A DNA stretch of 64,000 bases from Chitinophaga sp. (GCF_017745275.1 NZ_JAGHZS010000004.1:434001-498000); one strand, 5' to 3'; numbered from the stretch's first letter, positions 33,031 to 41,609 are shown. A program made the numbers and translations. The notes: generated from the sequence alone by a model not told the origin.

Positions 33031-34924
33031 AAATCTGTTGTTTGTATTTGAGAGATGGAGAAGCCAGGAAGGGACCGATGCCCAGCTCAGCCCATTTAGC
33101 GTCTATTTTATGGATAGTGGCATCATCTGCCACAATAATATTGGGCCAGTCGCGCTCGAAACCATCCAGCAGCCTGGTTTTCAGGGTGCCGTCCATACCA
33201 ATGCCACCAATGTATTTTCCAGGGGTGGCAGATGGTTTATTGATTACGAAACTATCGCGTTTAGGATCCAGGTTATTGCAGAAGCGCCACAACGCGGAGG
33301 CCAGGTCGCTGACTTCCACCGTATGCTCTACATAGAGGATCATTTTTATACCTGCCAGTGCGGGCAGCGTGTAAAGTTGTTCATTCAGTTCCCGCACATG
33401 AAAAGGCCGCCTTTTTTCTACTGCTACCAGTATACAGGAGATATCCATCGCCAGCAACTGGCTGTTGATACCCTTTATTTCAGGGAACTGCTGCATAATA
33501 GCGGCGGTATCGATCGAAGATGGCGTAGCTACCTGCAGGTAAGCCGTGTCCGTTTCCTCTTCGTATTTGCGGGTGCCATCAATACACATCTTACCGCCAA
33601 AGCCCATCTTGGAGCAGGAATGGTCCAGTACATCCATAGGGCCCTGGCTCAGGTAAATATCGGTGGCCGGATTAAGATGACGGAAAACATGCTGCGCCAG
33701 CTGTTTATAGTTATTGATCTTCACGCCGTCGTCTGTCACCACCAGGATCTTATTAAACATCATTTGGCCGGCGCCCCACATGGCATTCATCACTTTCTGG
33801 GCCTGGCCGGCATAATCCTTTTTGATCTGTGCAATCACCAGGTTATGAAAAACCCCTTCTACCGGCATTTCCATGTCAACAATTTCCGGTACCAGCGTCA
33901 TTTTAATGGGCGCCAGGAAAATACGTTCTGTTGCTTTTCCGATCCAGGCATCTTCCTGCGGAGGAATACCTACTATCGTGGAAGGATATACGGCATCTTT
34001 ACGATGGGTGATAGCGGTGATATGGAACTTAGGATACCAGTCGGCCAATGAATAATAGCCGGTATGGTCGCCAAACGGCCCTTCCCAGATCAGGTCTTCC
34101 GACGGGTCTACGTAACCTTCTATTACAAAGTCCGCATCTGCCGGCACTTCTATTTCCGGTTGGGTAATACATTTTACCAGTTCTACTTTCTTCTTACGAA
34201 GAAAACCTGCCAGCATGTATTCATCCACATTTTCAGGTAATGGAGCGGTAGCGGAATAAGTGTATACCGGATCTCCGCCGAGTACTACGGCAACGGGCAT
34301 ACGTTTATTCAACTTCTTATATTCCATGAAATGTTTGGCAGAAACTTTATGTTTATGCCAATGCATCCCGGTCATGTCTTTCTCAAATACCTGCATCCGG
34401 TACATGCCTACGTTGCGGGTGCCCGTAAGCGGGTCTTTGGTATGTATAACAGGCAATGTTACAAAGGGTCCCCCGTCTTTAGGCCAGCAGGTGAGTACAG
34501 GTAATTTGCCCATATCAGGATTGGTCATCACTATTTCCTGGCAACTGCCCTTACCACTCACTACTTTAGGCATCCAGGAGGCAAATTGACCCAGTTTAGG
34601 CAGTAATGCCAGCTTATCCAGTATGCTTTCCTTTGGTTTGGATAACAGTTTAAAAAGATTTTCAATTTCACCGGCTACATCATCCAGCTCCTGTACGCCC
34701 AATGCCAGGCACATACGCTTATAGCTGCCCATGGAATTGATCAGTACCGGGAAATCAGTGCCGGTATTTTCAAACAGCAATGCTTTCCCACCATCAGGCG
34801 ATTTGCTGACGCGGTCTGTGATTTCAGCTATTTCCAGTTTAGGGTCCACATAAGTTTTGATGCGTACCAGTTCGCCTGCCTGCTCCAGCGTATCTATAAA
34901 GTGTCTGAGATTTTTATATGCCAT
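33002..34924 (-). CDS. UbiD family decarboxylase
   Basis: 640 residues. UbiD-fold features: NSMGSYKRMCLALG near 63-76, PVLTCWPKDGGPFVTLPVIH (~137-156), EGPFGDHTGYYS (~276-287) with residues of the prenylated-FMN site, and the C-terminal PSATPGKYIGGIGMDGTLKT (~573-592). Enzymes of this group use prenylated FMN to decarboxylate aromatic or unsaturated acids; the ~600-residue Bacteroidota type is often annotated as menaquinone-pathway decarboxylase. The flavin prenyltransferase UbiX is not nearby. Substrate is inferred at best. Confidence 0.9.
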   Translation of the reverse strand: MAYKNLRHFIDTLEQAGELVRIKTYVDPKLEIAEITDRVSKSPDGGKALLFENTGTDFPVLINSMGSYKRMCLALGVQELDDVAGEIENLFKLLSKPKESILDKLALLPKLGQFASWMPKVVSGKGSCQEIVMTNPDMGKLPVLTCWPKDGGPFVTLPVIHTKDPLTGTRNVGMYRMQVFEKDMTGMHWHKHKVSAKHFMEYKKLNKRMPVAVVLGGDPVYTYSATAPLPENVDEYMLAGFLRKKKVELVKCITQPEIEVPADADFVIEGYVDPSEDLIWEGPFGDHTGYYSLADWYPKFHITAITHRKDAVYPSTIVGIPPQEDAWIGKATERIFLAPIKMTLVPEIVDMEMPVEGVFHNLVIAQIKKDYAGQAQKVMNAMWGAGQMMFNKILVVTDDGVKINNYKQLAQHVFRHLNPATDIYLSQGPMDVLDHSCSKMGFGGKMCIDGTRKYEEETDTAYLQVATPSSIDTAAIMQQFPEIKGINSQLLAMDISCILVAVEKRRPFHVRELNEQLYTLPALAGIKMILYVEHTVEVSDLASALWRFCNNLDPKRDSFVINKPSATPGKYIGGIGMDGTLKTRLLDGFERDWPNIIVADDATIHKIDAKWAELGIGPFLASPSLKYKQQIYGEEAVVQQ

Positions 34925-34977
34925 GTTTGCGTCTTATTACCAATCAACAAAAGTAACCAACCCACACCGCAATAAAA

Positions 34978-35007
34978 AATGCCCCCCATTAAATAATGGG
35001 GGGCATT
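34978..35007 (-). terminator. Strong terminator before the UbiD gene
   Basis: AATGCCCCCCATT - AAAT - AATGGGGGGCATT, a 13 bp perfect stem followed on the minus strand by a T run. It ends the transcript of the small secreted protein gene at 35031. Confidence 0.8.
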
Positions 35008-35030
35008 CATTTTTATTCCATTTTCAGTTA

Positions 35031-35363
35031 TCAGTTCACGATGGTAACGCCTGCGTGAAATACAGCCCTGGGCCTGGATGGGTAGTAGCGTACCGGCGCT
35101 GGAACTGGTACCGGAACCGGTACCACCGGATAATAAGCTGGTTGATCATATACTACCACTCTCCTTCTCGGACGGTAGCAATCATCATCCCAGTCACGGC
35201 GGCAATCTCTTCTGCGCTCCCAGCGGTCGTCGCAACGATCTTCATGTTTCCAGCGGCCATGTCCCCGGCCATGATCCCGATAGCCATTGTCCCATCCTCT
35301 TTGTGCGGAGGTAGACAACACTGCGCCGCCCATCAGCAGCATCATCAGCAATACTTTTTTCAT
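35031..35363 (-). CDS. Small secreted Arg/Trp/Asp-rich protein, function unknown
   Basis: 110 residues with a clear signal peptide (1-20, STSAQ). The mature part has a charged low-complexity stretch (GYRDHGRGHGRWKHEDRCDD, then RWERRRDCRRDWDDDCYRPR), three cysteines, a PVVPVPVPVPAPV stretch, and a C-terminal AVFHAGVTIVN. I recognise no family. It is followed by a strong terminator and preceded by another odd small secreted protein (35436-35726). A plus-strand frame of 270 codons covers both but looks like a shadow. Confidence 0.7.
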   Translation of the reverse strand: MKKVLLMMLLMGGAVLSTSAQRGWDNGYRDHGRGHGRWKHEDRCDDRWERRRDCRRDWDDDCYRPRRRVVVYDQPAYYPVVPVPVPVPAPVRYYPSRPRAVFHAGVTIVN

Positions 35364-35435
35364 GTTGTGTGGTTTTTAGTTCAAGATTGGTTGGCAAAAA
35401 TTGTGGTGTACTTAATTCAACTACAGGCAAATTAT

Positions 35436-35726
35436 TTAGCTAAGGCTATATTCCGCTCCCGGGTACCTCACGTAGCTATATCTGTGATAATGACGGTGGT
35501 GAGGCTTATAATGTTTACGGTAATGTGCGTGTCTGTGTGGCCTTGGCGGATGTGGTGGCATCGGAGGCCGGTGAAAATGCGGCCTTGGCGGCAAAGGCGG
35601 ATGCGGCAAATGCCTTGGATGCGGTGGCAACGGTGGCAAAGGCGGCGCAGGTGGTCTATGTTGTGCTGAAATACTCATACTACCCGCTATCAATATCACC
35701 GAAGCTAAAAACAAAAACTTCTTCAT
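35436..35726 (-). CDS. Small secreted His/Pro-rich protein
   Basis: 96 residues. Signal peptide about 1-21 (SMSISA-Q). About half of the ~75 mature residues are Pro (24) or His (15), in PPLPPHP- and PHRHAHYRKHYK-like runs, ending in Tyr-rich HRYSYVRYPG. Such a composition could bind divalent metals (Ni, Zn, Cu) or form an extended surface coat. No family recognised. The reading frame has a good signal peptide and stop, and the opposite-strand frame is low-complexity, so this strand is the better choice. Confidence 0.65.
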   Translation of the reverse strand: MKKFLFLASVILIAGSMSISAQHRPPAPPLPPLPPHPRHLPHPPLPPRPHFHRPPMPPHPPRPHRHAHYRKHYKPHHRHYHRYSYVRYPGAEYSLS

Positions 35727-35893
35727 GGCATTTCTTTTTTGTGAAGTATAACAGGCAGTTGCACACCAACTTATTTTTTGCGGTCACTGTTTCTTACTCT
35801 CTCCGCGATTTGTGATGCTGCTCTCCGCGATAAGCTGGTGGCTGCATTTTACCTGTTTGAACTCATAAATTCAACAACTATGCCAATAAAAAA

Positions 35894-35916
35894 TCCCCCC
35901 ACTGAAAGCGGGGGGA
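35894..35916 (-). terminator. Terminator after the DUF6089-like gene
   Basis: TCCCCCC and GGGGGGA form the stem with a short mismatched inner part. On the minus strand TTTTTT follows. It lies 45 bp after the stop at 35962. Confidence 0.7.
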
Positions 35917-35961
35917 CTGACATACAAATAACCCATTTAAATATCTGAACAGTACCTGCTG

Positions 35962-36828
35962 TTATGGTCTGAGTATCGGGCAACGCGTAGCTTTCTGTCT
36001 ACCCCATCCACTATTACCGCCTAAGCGATAAGTAATCGTAAACCCTGAAAAGGCGTACCAGTCTTTATACTTATCGGAACCACGCTTGGAGCCATCCGCC
36101 GGATATGTGCCCGGTGCTACTTTCCCGGTTACTTCATCTCCTCGATAAGCCATATCCACTGCCTTCTGGCCTCGATATGCCAACAACGTATTTTGATCTA
36201 CATAAGTAGTACTTACATCATCCAGGTAGTCGGTGGTAGTAGGCCGTAGTCCTATTTCAAAACCTAATGTCCACTTATCATTCAGGATTGCCTTTACACC
36301 GGCACCAAATGGAATGGAAATAGCCCATAAGTCGTATGGCTGACGGGAAGGATACTGCGGTAATCCCTGTCCTTCCGTGCCAAGTGGACGAAGCCGTACC
36401 CAGTTACCTGACTGGTCTTTCGCTTTTGGATCAAATCCAAAAAGACCCACTCCTGCAAAAACATAAGGGGTAAAGCCTTTTTCATCCAGGTCGAAAAAGT
36501 TGAACTCTCCTATTAAACTTCCCTCTAAAATATTGGAACGAAAGCTCAGGTTCCGCGCTATCAGTGCTTTCTCAGAGTTAGTGCTGTCTGCCCCCGTGGC
36601 AATTCCCCAGGTAAGGGCAGCGCGGACAGTGAGGTAACGGTTGATATCCTTTCTTACCAGCAACCCAAGGGCCGGGCGGGTGTATTTCATATCCACCTTT
36701 TGCTGCACGAGGTCTCCGCTGTAATTGGAAATACCGAGAAAAGCGCCCACATGCCAGTCCTGTGCAAAAGAGAAAAAGGGAAGGGCCATGAATAACAACA
36801 GGATTCCGGTAGATTTAGTCAATTTCAA
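35962..36828 (-). CDS. Outer-membrane beta-barrel protein, DUF6089-like
   Basis: 288 residues if translation begins at the TTG at 36828, which gives a clean signal peptide (KLTKSTGILLLFMALPFFSF, then AQ). The frame extends to an ATG at 36942, but the added 38 residues do not look exported. The mature part DWHVGAFLGISNYSGDLVQQ and alternating strands (LTVRAALTWGIATGADS, PYVFAGVGLFGFDPKAK, SIPFGAGVKAILNDKWTLGF, WYAFSGFTITYRLGG) fit an 8-stranded barrel. The family is common in Bacteroidota and of unknown function. The exact start is uncertain. Confidence 0.78.
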   Translation of the reverse strand: MKLTKSTGILLLFMALPFFSFAQDWHVGAFLGISNYSGDLVQQKVDMKYTRPALGLLVRKDINRYLTVRAALTWGIATGADSTNSEKALIARNLSFRSNILEGSLIGEFNFFDLDEKGFTPYVFAGVGLFGFDPKAKDQSGNWVRLRPLGTEGQGLPQYPSRQPYDLWAISIPFGAGVKAILNDKWTLGFEIGLRPTTTDYLDDVSTTYVDQNTLLAYRGQKAVDMAYRGDEVTGKVAPGTYPADGSKRGSDKYKDWYAFSGFTITYRLGGNSGWGRQKATRCPILRP

Positions 36829-36997
36829 AGTATTAAAGTTTAAGAGGTTAGTCCTTTTTTTAGCTTGCAAAACATTTAACGTTCTTATCACAATTTTTAT
36901 TTGGTGCCACCCCTCTAATACTTTCCACATGTATACCGGCACAGGTAATAAAATGTAAAAATAAACTAATAAACCAATTAACTAATAAACAATTAAA

Positions 36998-37345
36998 CTA
37001 ACATCTTATATAAGCCCAACCTTCCTGCTGGCGGCTTATCAAATGAAATATACCGGCAGGAACTTCCCCGGTCAATGGCAACATTTGGGTGATTTGTAAC
37101 TGACGGCTATTCAGGGTATTGCGACAAATAAGGAATTTTACGGCGCGGTCCTGCAACGACTGCACCTTTTCAGCTAATGGGTTCCCCTCTTTTAATAACA
37201 GATTCCAGGCCTGGCCGTGTACTACCACCTCTACGACTATACGTGTTTCTGTGGCGGCCGCCTGTTGAAGAAGATTGTGAAGCTGCCCTAACATGGCTAA
37301 TTGTACCTCCTGCTCTCCCGAGGTGATCTGAAAAACTACCTGCAT
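36998..37345 (-). CDS. DsrE/DsrF-like family protein
   Basis: 115 residues. The fold is suggested by the VVFQITSGEQEVQLAMLGQL start, the RIVVEVVVHGQAWNLLL segment (~35-51) and the C-terminal VPAGIFHLISRQQEGWAYIR (~95-114), a hallmark of DsrE-like proteins. A cysteine in FLICRNTLNS (~72-81) is at the position often linked to sulfur transfer. Family members move sulfane sulfur or act as small scaffold subunits. No sulfur-oxidation genes are nearby, so the role is unknown. Confidence 0.8.
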   Translation of the reverse strand: MQVVFQITSGEQEVQLAMLGQLHNLLQQAAATETRIVVEVVVHGQAWNLLLKEGNPLAEKVQSLQDRAVKFLICRNTLNSRQLQITQMLPLTGEVPAGIFHLISRQQEGWAYIRC

Positions 37346-37411
37346 GCCAACAAACCTACCCTAATATTGGCAAAATAAAAAACATAAAAAGGTGGATGTA
37401 AAACCTAAAAA

Positions 37412-37684
37412 TTAATGATCTTCCTTCTGCTTCGCACTATACAGTTCATACTGTACCTTTCTCAACTTATCTTCCAGTTTGCGATACTGCTCTTTTACAT
37501 CGCGGAGCTGGTACAACAGGGAGGCCTCGCGCTGCTCCTGCTTTACAAGGTTGATGTAGGCCGCCTGCAATGCCCGGAAATGACGAAGTAATAATATCCA
37601 TCCAAGGCATGTGAGTAATAATAAAACAATGATAACAGCTACCATATAATAAGCAATTATACTACGGGATTGACTATACTCCAC
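37412..37684 (-). CDS. Small membrane-anchored coiled-coil protein
   Basis: 90 residues: one transmembrane helix (~11-30, YMVAVIIVLLLLTCLGWILL) and a charged C-terminal coiled coil (~35-88; QREASLLYQLRDVKEQYRKL, then EDKLRKVQYELYSAKQKEDH). No family recognised. It may be an inner-membrane accessory protein. It stands 66 bp upstream of the DsrE-like gene on the same strand, so co-transcription is possible. Confidence 0.6.
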   Translation of the reverse strand: MEYSQSRSIIAYYMVAVIIVLLLLTCLGWILLLRHFRALQAAYINLVKQEQREASLLYQLRDVKEQYRKLEDKLRKVQYELYSAKQKEDH

Positions 37685-38098
37685 TGCCGGTAAATGGCGT
37701 TGCGGACCGCCGCAACTCCATAACAGGATTGATAGGACAAATATGTTGAGAGCTATAAAATCCGTACTGATTTACCTGGCTGGAGCTATATACATGACAC
37801 TGCCGCTAAAGTTATTTATTCCCCTTAAAAGCAGTTTGTCCGTTTTAGCTTTTTTTCAATTTTTCCTTAAAAAAACAGCCTGCTTTAGTTCCCACCTTAA
37901 ACATATTATAAATATAAATACTTTAATAAGCACTGTATCATATTGAAATTCAACAAATTAAAATGATTTTAAAAATTATATTGCCAGTGATCATAAAAAA
38001 ATTAAATTAGATATAATGATCATGTAGAAAAAGAATACATTTTGTTGAAATTCTACCGGTACCGTATCCAATGAAATCATTTAAAATCCCCGTATTGT
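37685..38098. other. AT-rich 414 bp spacer with nested inverted repeats
   Basis: No credible gene; short plus-strand frames here look random. The right half contains TTGAAATTCAACAAA (37943-37957) matched in inverse by TTTTGTTGAAATTC (38040-38053), and TGATCAT (37988-37994) matched by ATGATCAT (38016-38023) inside that pair. It directly precedes the AraC-GyrI gene, so it is a candidate regulatory region of that gene. Confidence 0.45.
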
Positions 38099-39019
38099 AT
38101 GGCCACCCTCCTGACAAAAGAACAACTCAAAAATTTTGCACTACAGGGCTTATCATTTGCGGACGATCATGTCAGTGATCCGTTTAATATTAAAGATGTT
38201 GCAGACAGACTGGGCATCTCCTATTCCTACTTCTATCATAACTTCTCCATGTACATGGGAGAACCGTTCTGGCAATATGTAAAAAGGCATCGGTTGGAAC
38301 TGGCTGCAGGACTGCTCAGGCATAGTGGCTATAATATCAGCGAAATCGGCGACATGTGCGGATACGCTACTACTGCCGCTTTCAGCAAGGCTTTTAAACA
38401 ACACTTCCTGGAAAGTCCTAAAGAATTCCGCCGCATTATTACTCTTCCCAACGAAAAAAGAACCTTGCAGATTACAGAAGGCATCACCGCCGCATTTGGC
38501 AGTGAAGCCTTTGGCGGATTATTCAACTACGATCGCTGTGAAAAAGTAAAACTGCCCGACAGCATACTGTACTACTCCCTCATTTCCCAGGGACAGGATC
38601 CCGTAGTGGAAATGATTGCCAGGATGACCCAACATTATACCTTGTTTAAGAAGATGCAAACGCTGTACGACGTGCCGCAAAGCAAAATCATTACAGGTAC
38701 CCTCGATGCCGTACCTGTTACCAATTATGAAAGGTTGTCCATGTTTGCTGGTATCCTGGTCCCTGTCACCGCTGCTGCTGTACACTTCCAGCTGCAACAG
38801 AACTTTCCTGACCTGATGATAAAAAGAATACCCGGCGGCAGCTATCTCCGCTTGCCCGTACCAATGGACTTCGCCACCGCAGGCGTTCCCATGTACAACT
38901 TTATCAACATGAACTGTAAGGAAGGCGTCTTTAAAATGAGCGGCAATCACTTCTTCCTTTCTCTTAACGGTCCTAATTATACCGAAATCTTTATCCCGGT
39001 GCTGAAGAAACACTATTAG
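38099..39019 (+). CDS. AraC family regulator with C-terminal GyrI-like effector domain
   Basis: 306 residues. The double helix-turn-helix is at the N-terminus (~12-115; VADRLGISYSYFYHNFSMYM, GYNISEIGDMCGYATTAAFS, then KAFKQHFLESPKEFRR), followed by a GyrI/SoxS-Rob-type effector-binding domain (~150-305). This order is that of the Rob/BltR-type activators rather than classic AraC, and the domain typically binds small hydrophobic or cationic drugs. The gene ends at 39019, where hairpin repeat C starts; the opposite arm of the repeat ends at the GH20-like gene. Confidence 0.88.
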   Translation: MATLLTKEQLKNFALQGLSFADDHVSDPFNIKDVADRLGISYSYFYHNFSMYMGEPFWQYVKRHRLELAAGLLRHSGYNISEIGDMCGYATTAAFSKAFKQHFLESPKEFRRIITLPNEKRTLQITEGITAAFGSEAFGGLFNYDRCEKVKLPDSILYYSLISQGQDPVVEMIARMTQHYTLFKKMQTLYDVPQSKIITGTLDAVPVTNYERLSMFAGILVPVTAAAVHFQLQQNFPDLMIKRIPGGSYLRLPVPMDFATAGVPMYNFINMNCKEGVFKMSGNHFFLSLNGPNYTEIFIPVLKKHY

Positions 39020-39149
39020 TAAAGCTGAAAGCATAAAGCGAAAAGCATAAGGCTATTGTAGCGAATGATGAGGGCGGATATTTATATATTCTACGCTTTA
39101 ATCATTCGCTACAATAGCCTTATGCTTTTCGCTTTATGCTTGCTGCTTA
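39017..39149. repeat. Hairpin repeat element, copy C
   Basis: About 130 bp between two convergent genes. Left arm (39020 onward: AAAGCTGAAAGC, CATAAAGCGAAAAGCATAAG, GCTATTGTAGCGAATGAT) pairs with the right arm that ends at the stop codon (39147-39149) of the GH20-like gene. About 58 bp can pair per arm with few mismatches. This copy touches both stop codons and may terminate both transcripts. Same family as copies A and B. Confidence 0.78.
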
Positions 39150-40232
39150 CTTCGCGAATATCGCACGGAAGCAATTCGCACTCGTATTCAACGTATCTTT
39201 CTGCGGTTTTCCCCTTCCGTAAAACTCATCGAGAAAACTGCCGGCGTCAGACCAAACCGTTTGCATCATTCCCTGGAAACGCGGCTTCATTTCTTTGGTA
39301 GCACTGTTCCGGTAATCATACATGTCTTTCAGCTGCAGCTTCGCATTTTCAGGCATTCTCCACGGACAGGTAATCACAGATAACCCTTTCATCGCAAAAT
39401 ATACCGGCGTTTTATCAGGTCTTTCATAGTGCCAGTCGCATATCATAATGTCTTTGGGTACCAGGTCCACTGCCCGGTGCGTATTGTTCATACTGGCCTC
39501 CCAGGCGCCCAATCCCGTTGTTTTACCTTCCAACAAACGATCTCCCCAAATCCATAACTGGCGGCCTTTTTGTTCCAGGTGATTGCGGATTGTCCATACT
39601 TCGCCCGCATATAATTCCGCTTTGTCTTTCCCTCCACAACGCGGACACTTCTCCTCTCCTATATAAAATACTTCATCCATCCCTGCGTGAAAAGCAGTGG
39701 ACTCAAAAGCATCACAGATTTCATCTACCAGCTCAAAAACTATTTTATGTACACCAGGGTGTAAGGGACAATAACTTTTGCAATACAAACCATCCGGGTT
39801 AGGCCATTCATATTTTACCGGCATCTTCACCCACGGCGTTTCATCAAAATCCGGGTATACCTTCAGGAGGTTTCCTGTAATGCCCGCCCACGATTGATGC
39901 CCCAATAAATTAATCTGTGGAATTAACCGGATATGATACTTCTTACAGGTTTGCACCAACTGCTTTACTTCCTGTTCCGACAAACTTCCCGGATCACGTA
40001 GTTCAGGATGCGATTTAAACTGATAGTTAAAGTCTACACGCAATACCAACGTGTTAATGTGGCGCGGCGCCAGCTCCGTTTCTATGAACTTCAGAAAAAC
40101 AGGCAATCCATCCACGCGAGGTGCGGCTATACAAAATCCACGTACCGGTAAAGTATCTGTTGGCTGGGGCTTTGCAAAACAGCAGGAGATACTGCTACAA
40201 ACCACCCATAAAAGGGCAAATAGTTTTTTCAT
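39147..40232 (-). CDS. GH20-like beta-N-acetylhexosaminidase-type enzyme
   Basis: 361 residues. Signal peptide ~1-20 (a Cys in SISCCFA could even be a lipobox). The rest is a TIM-barrel: VLRVDFNYQFKSHPELRD (~63-80), IRLIPQINLLGHQSWAG (~101-117) and FHAGMDEVF (181-189), where Asp186-Glu187 match the H-x-G-x-D-E catalytic pair of family 20, then a CPRCGG insertion (~195-200) and WIWGDRLLEG (~228-237). The N-terminal GH20b domain is missing, so it is shorter than standard hexosaminidases. Probable hydrolysis of N-acetyl-hexosamine-containing glycans. Confidence 0.8.
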   Translation of the reverse strand: MKKLFALLWVVCSSISCCFAKPQPTDTLPVRGFCIAAPRVDGLPVFLKFIETELAPRHINTLVLRVDFNYQFKSHPELRDPGSLSEQEVKQLVQTCKKYHIRLIPQINLLGHQSWAGITGNLLKVYPDFDETPWVKMPVKYEWPNPDGLYCKSYCPLHPGVHKIVFELVDEICDAFESTAFHAGMDEVFYIGEEKCPRCGGKDKAELYAGEVWTIRNHLEQKGRQLWIWGDRLLEGKTTGLGAWEASMNNTHRAVDLVPKDIMICDWHYERPDKTPVYFAMKGLSVITCPWRMPENAKLQLKDMYDYRNSATKEMKPRFQGMMQTVWSDAGSFLDEFYGRGKPQKDTLNTSANCFRAIFAK

Positions 40233-40348
40233 AACTTTTTAAAAATTTTTAAGATGCAGTAATTTAAGGAAAGCAAAGGGGAACAACAATCTTTTGGTAT
40301 AAACAAATGTATAATAGCAATTCTAATGTTATACCAATTGATTTTTAA

Positions 40349-40356
40349 TATCTTTG
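40349..40356 (+). promoter_or_regulatory. Promoter -7 box before the AI-2E family gene
   Basis: TATCTTTG fits TAnnTTTG and lies 17 bp before the ATG at 40374. It argues against the in-frame ATG at 40326 as start. No TTG at the right -33 distance is obvious. Confidence 0.45.
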
Positions 40357-40373
40357 GTAAAAGCACTGTTTCT

Positions 40374-41471
40374 ATGAATGAGTTTAAACTACCGTTTAAC
40401 GCAAGACTCACGTTTACCCTTTTATCTATTATCCTGGTTATTTATGTTGCGCACATCGGTAGTGGTATCATAGTGCCCCTGATGTTTGCGCTGTTGATTG
40501 CCATTATGCTGCTACCCGTGGTACACCGGCTGGAAAAATGGCGCATCCCCCGTGGAATGGCCGCTATCATGGCCGTATTACTGTTCATCATTCTCATTGC
40601 GCTGATCATGATGTTGCTCGGCCGGCAAATGGAAGCATTCATTTCCGACTTCCCTCAACTACAACAGAAATTAATGCTGGTGATCACCTCTACACAGGAA
40701 TGGGTAAACGCCAAATTTCATATCAACTCCAGTACCCAGCTAAGCTACGTGGAGAAAGCACTGATGGGCACACTCGGTACTGCTACCAGCTTCCTCAGCC
40801 AAACATTTTTATCACTCTCCTCCCTGCTGGTATTCGTGGTATTCGTATTCCTGTATGCTTTCTTTATTCTCTTCTACCGTAGGTTATTGGTAAATTTCCT
40901 GGTTAAAAACTTTAAGGAAGAACACCGCGATAAATTACTCACCGTCATTGGCAGTACCCGCTCTATCATAAAAAGTTATGTGGGAGGCCTCATGATAGAA
41001 ATGGTGATTGTAGCCATTCTCAACACCACCCTGTTCTTAGTCCTCGGCATCAAATACGCAATCCTGCTGGGTGTAATGGCAGCTATATTCAACATCATTC
41101 CCTATGTAGGTATTCTAACTGCTACCATCCTTATTATATTGGTCACACTGGCTACGGGAACGCCTATACAGGCCCTGCAGGCAGGTGTTGCCCTCTTCCT
41201 GGTACATATCCTGGACAGCAACGTCCTGTTCCCCAGCATTGTAGGCTCCAAAGTAAAAATCAATGCGCTGATCACCATCATCGGCGTGGTATTGGGCAAT
41301 ATGTTGTGGGGCATACCTGGCATGTTTCTCGCGATTCCGACCATTGCGATTATCAAAATCATCTGCGAAAATATTCCCGAAATGCAGCCATGGGCTATAC
41401 TCCTGGGAGATGAGCCCAAAGTAAAAGTTAAAAAAGGAAAACCTAAAAAGGACGAAACTACGAATTCATAA
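40374..41471 (+). CDS. AI-2E family transporter (TqsA/YdiK-like)
   Basis: 365 residues from MNEFKLPFNARLTFTLL (ATG at 40374). Eight or so hydrophobic segments, including IGSGIIVPLMFALLIAIMLL (~25-44) and VVFVFLYAFFILFYRRLL (~160-177), with the family features IKSYVGGLMIEMVIVAILNT (~203-222), LLGVMAAIFNIIPYVG (~234-249) and WGIPGMFLAIPTIAIIK near the end. Members are inner-membrane exporters or Na+/H+-type carriers; the AI-2 link is historical. The Lys-rich tail is cytoplasmic. A perfect bidirectional terminator follows at 41476-41504. Confidence 0.92.
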   Translation: MNEFKLPFNARLTFTLLSIILVIYVAHIGSGIIVPLMFALLIAIMLLPVVHRLEKWRIPRGMAAIMAVLLFIILIALIMMLLGRQMEAFISDFPQLQQKLMLVITSTQEWVNAKFHINSSTQLSYVEKALMGTLGTATSFLSQTFLSLSSLLVFVVFVFLYAFFILFYRRLLVNFLVKNFKEEHRDKLLTVIGSTRSIIKSYVGGLMIEMVIVAILNTTLFLVLGIKYAILLGVMAAIFNIIPYVGILTATILIILVTLATGTPIQALQAGVALFLVHILDSNVLFPSIVGSKVKINALITIIGVVLGNMLWGIPGMFLAIPTIAIIKIICENIPEMQPWAILLGDEPKVKVKKGKPKKDETTNS

Positions 41472-41475
41472 AACG

Positions 41476-41504
41476 AGAGAGGCGGTATTAAATACCGCCT
41501 CTCT
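41476..41504. terminator. Bidirectional terminator after the AI-2E gene
   Basis: AGAGAGGCGGTATT - A - AATACCGCCTCTCT: a 14 bp perfect stem with a minimal loop, followed by TATTTT. It lies 5 bp after the stop codon. Confidence 0.82.
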
Positions 41505-41546
41505 TATTTTCAATACCCGGATCTTCGGCACTCCGGTCACAAAAAA

Positions 41547-41576
41547 TGGCTGTCTTCATAAATCAGAAGACAGCCA
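41547..41576 (-). terminator. Terminator of the metal-efflux operon
   Basis: TGGCTGTCTTC - loop - GAAGACAGCCA gives an 11 bp stem. On the minus strand a run of T's follows (GCCATTTTTT). It lies 33 bp beyond the stop of the RND pump gene at 41610. Confidence 0.85.
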
Positions 41577-41609
41577 CACCAACTAAACATATAAAACCAA
41601 CCTTCTTTA

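Noticed and set aside
32762..34051. Long plus-strand frame opposite the UbiD gene
   Set aside because: It is a shadow: the minus strand encodes a full UbiD protein with clear motifs.
34857..35669. 270-codon plus-strand frame over the two small secreted proteins
   Set aside because: Low-complexity mirror of the His/Pro and Arg-rich genes, no signal or domain; the minus-strand frames have signal peptides, and a terminator follows the gene at 35031.
37743..37946. 67-codon frame in the AT-rich spacer
   Set aside because: Hydrophobic and random-looking, no family resemblance and no promoter box.
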